A stretch of 42,611 nucleotides of DNA from contig NZ_JXQZ01000049.1 in NCBI RefSeq assembly GCF_000878135.1, positions 1 through 42,611 on the forward strand, given 5' to 3'. The translations under genes and the position numbers were made by a program. This stretch comes from Frigoribacterium sp. MEB024. Its GTDB lineage: Bacteria; Actinomycetota; Actinomycetes; Actinomycetales; Microbacteriaceae. The notes beneath the pieces were generated by a model. That model was not told where the DNA came from and made no database searches. It saw only the letters and a list, made by a program, of their open reading frames with translations. This document shows, piece by piece, positions 40,952-42,611 of this stretch. Position 1 is the first letter of the stretch. Every line of letters starts with the position of its first letter.

Positions 40952-42392
40952 GGTGGTCGTCGACGTGGTCCGTGCCCTGCGGGGCCGTCTCGGGATCGGC
41001 AATCTCATCGTGCTGGCCCTGCTCCTCGTCGTGCTCCTCGTCGTGCGGCTCGTCCGATCCTTGCTCGGGTCCGTTCAGGTCGTCGACGCCTTCCCGGGGC
41101 TCCGGCTCGACATCACCGAGTTCCTGGAGCGCTCCCACGCCGACATCGTCGAGCCCCGCGGGCCGTTCGTCGGAGACGTCGACGTCCTCTTCGACGATCT
41201 CGACGGTCTCACCGTCGTCGCCCCCGTGTTCGAGAGCAGCGAGAGCGTCCTCGGCACGGTCCGCCAGCGCGAGCCACTTCTCCCCCTCGTCGGGCCGGCC
41301 GAGATCTTCGAGCACCGTTCCGTACGCCGCGAAGAGGGCCGGGCTGTAGCTGAACGCCTTCGTGCGGTCCAACTGGGGAATCTCGAGCTCGCCCAAGGCC
41401 GCCTGGGGTTGGCCCAGGTCGAGGCGCGCACCCGACATCGCGATCGCCAACGAGACGCGCACCTGCGCGTCGAGCGTCGACACGTCGACGGACCGGCCGA
41501 GCTCGAGCGCCCGCTCGGGGCGACCGAGACCGCGCTCGCTGTCGACCATCAGGGGCAACTGGTCGTCACGGCCCGAGATGCGGCGGTAGGTGCGAAGTTC
41601 GCGCAACGTGAGGGCGTAGTCCCCCACCTGGTAGGCCGTGATGGCGATCGTCTCGCGGACGACCGAGATGCGACCGGCACGACGGCCTGCCGACAGGGCG
41701 TGCTTGTGCGCTTCCTCCGGGTCCTCGTCGATCAGTCGTCCGGCCATCACCAGGTGTTTGGCGACCCAGTCCGCGTTCTCCTTGCTGAGCGTCTTGAGCT
41801 CACCACGCGCCACCTTGTCGAGATCCCGGGGCTCGACGTCGTCGGGCACGTGCGCGACCTCTTGCGCCGGACGGACCGACTTGATGCCGAAAGGATCTCG
41901 GTCTTCCGGAGTCTCGCGCGGCTTCCAGGCCTCTCGGCGATCTCCACGTCCGGTCGAGCCCGCACGAGGACCCGCTCCGCGACGATCGTCGCCGCCGGGG
42001 CGACCGCCACGCTGCGGCCGGTCGCCGTAAGACGGACGGTCTCCCCGTTGAGGACGGTCACTCGACGAGGGACGATCCCCCCGCTGAGGACGGTCACCAT
42101 AAGAAGGACGATCCCCCCGCTGAGGACGGTCACCCGAAAACGGGCGTTCGCCTCGCTGGGGGCGGTCGTTCGACGGGCGCCCTCCGGTCGGTCGTCCGCC
42201 GACCGGACGACCCTCGGCCGAACGGCCACCCTGCTGAGGGCGACCCCCAGTGGGACGATCCCCCGAAGGACGCCCGCGATCACCGGAGGACGGGCGGCCA
42301 CTTCCCCCACCGCGGTGAGAGCCCCCGCCGCCAGAGCCCGAGGAGGGGCGGCGCGGGCCGTCCTTGCGGTCGTCGTCGTCGCGATCAGTCAC
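40944..42392 (-). CDS. TPR-like helical protein with long disordered, repeated N-terminus
   Basis: 482 residues from GTG 42392, with AGGAG 7 nt upstream. Residues 1-145 are Arg/Gly/Pro/Ser-rich and disordered, with tandem G-D-R-P-Q-R-G-D-R-P-S-Y units. From about 165 to 370 the chain is helical in a repeat-like way (V-A-K-H-L-V-M-A-G-R-L, A-H-K-H-A-L-S-A-G-R-R-A-G, D-Y-A-L-T-L-R-E-L-R-T-Y-R-R, S-P-A-L-F-A-A-Y-G-T-V-L-E-D-L-G-R), like tetratricopeptide scaffolds. The final ~100 residues are strongly acidic. The basic head and acidic tail are unusual. No enzyme motif is seen. It heads the leftward housekeeping block, next to the rRNA terminator. Confidence 0.8.
   Translation of the reverse strand: MTDRDDDDRKDGPRRPSSGSGGGGSHRGGGSGRPSSGDRGRPSGDRPTGGRPQQGGRSAEGRPVGGRPTGGRPSNDRPQRGERPFSGDRPQRGDRPSYGDRPQRGDRPSSSDRPQRGDRPSYGDRPQRGGRPGGDDRRGAGPRAGSTGRGDRREAWKPRETPEDRDPFGIKSVRPAQEVAHVPDDVEPRDLDKVARGELKTLSKENADWVAKHLVMAGRLIDEDPEEAHKHALSAGRRAGRISVVRETIAITAYQVGDYALTLRELRTYRRISGRDDQLPLMVDSERGLGRPERALELGRSVDVSTLDAQVRVSLAIAMSGARLDLGQPQAALGELEIPQLDRTKAFSYSPALFAAYGTVLEDLGRPDEGEKWLALADRAEDALAALEHGGDDGETVEIVEEDVDVSDERPAGLDDVGVGALQELGDVEPEPREGVDDLNGPEQGSDEPHDEEHDEEQGQHDEIADPETAPQGTDHVDDHRG
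42004..42168 (-). repeat. 36-bp coding tandem repeats (GDRPQRGDRPSY)
   Basis: About four units of 12 codons with small changes (S-Y-G-D, S-S-S-D, F-S-G-D). It lies in the disordered head of the protein above. Confidence 0.85.
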
Positions 42393-42442
42393 CGAAGTGC
42401 TCCTCTGTTGTTCTCTGCCAGCTGTCGAGTTGGGAAGGGATG

Positions 42443-42448
42443 ACTCTA
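42443..42448 (-). promoter_or_regulatory. Possible -10 box of the housekeeping block
   Basis: TAGAGT on the reverse strand, which would give a leader of about 45 nt with the AGGAG site. No clear -35. A motif copy lies just upstream at 42468. Confidence 0.35.
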
Positions 42449-42508
42449 CCAAAGTGACCGCAAGTGCAGGAGGCGCGGTGCGAGTATTCGGCATTCGTCC
42501 CGTAACGC

Positions 42509-42540
42509 AGAAAAGCCGCCCCAACTGGGGCGGCTCTTCT
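42509..42540 (-). terminator. Rho-independent terminator of the rRNA operon
   Basis: On the reverse strand GCCGCCCC, a 4-nt loop and GGGGCGGC form a perfect stem, followed by TTTTCT. It is about 16 nt past the 5S end. Confidence 0.93.
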
Positions 42541-42555
42541 GGTGTTTCTAAAAGG

Positions 42556-42611
42556 AGTCCGGCGGTGTCCTACTCTCCCACAAGGTCCCCCTTGCAGTAC
42601 CATCGGCGCTG
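42556..42611 (-). rRNA. rrf: 5S ribosomal RNA, 3' end only
   Basis: The reverse strand reads CGCCGATGGTACTGC, then GTGGGAGAGTAGGACACCGC near the end, the typical 3' half of bacterial 5S rRNA. The 5' part and presumably 23S and 16S lie beyond the right edge. The exact 3' end is uncertain by a few bases. Confidence 0.93.

Overview
The window is high-GC DNA (about 70% in most stretches, judged by eye) from an actinobacterium. The order cmk-der, scpA/scpB/parA, xerD, ADP-ribose pyrophosphatase, pyrG, recN, nadK, tlyA, HAD hydrolase is the one known from Actinomycetota such as Mycobacterium. Many GTG starts, 4-bp stop/start overlaps and -10 boxes 6-7 nt before the ATG (leaderless mRNAs) agree with this. 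Microbacteriaceae is my best guess for the family, without a database search.

Layout. 1-7.7 kb: a solute-binding lipoprotein running off the left edge, an ACMSD-type amidohydrolase, two small membrane proteins, a NERD-domain protein, an SdpI-like protein, a GNAT acetyltransferase, a GrpB protein, a Cys-rich/pentapeptide-repeat protein and a RibD/DHFR-like reductase. The gaps hold five copies of one family of long hairpins. 7.7-14.0 kb: an island of clearly lower GC (about 50% in a line I counted) ending at the 3' end of a tRNA-Pro gene. It carries one tightly coupled five-gene operon: DUF1643-like protein, DNA methyltransferase, PRTase-like protein, large ORC/CDC6-like ATPase and an unrecognised protein with a D-I-T-G motif. 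This looks like an undescribed or poorly described conflict/defence system and is the main candidate of the window. 14.2-20.4 kb: an HNH nuclease, an aliphatic-sulfonate-type ABC transporter (ATPase, lipoprotein, permease), and a divergent MFS exporter/HxlR regulator pair.

20.4-24.5 kb: a likely polymorphic-toxin locus. A small protein is followed by a 597-aa protein with a WXG-like N-terminus and a GHSWG hydrolase domain, a lipoprotein (probable immunity protein), an orphan copy of only the C-terminal part of the hydrolase, and a second paralogous lipoprotein. 24.6-42.4 kb: a dense leftward housekeeping block (der, cmk, tyrA, rluB-like, scpB, scpA, parA, xerD, nudix, pyrG, recN, nadK, tlyA, small protein, HAD phosphatase, disordered repeat protein). 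The pseudouridine synthase carries an unusual tail of more than 400 residues rich in R, G and D with 13 GYQG repeats. The right edge is the 3' end of a 5S rRNA gene with its terminator.

Across the window the 10-mer AGGAGGCGCG occurs 21 times (both strands, in and between genes), often extended to AGGAGGCGCGGGTC. It is absent from the low-GC island and from the toxin locus, which marks it as a property of the host chromosome.
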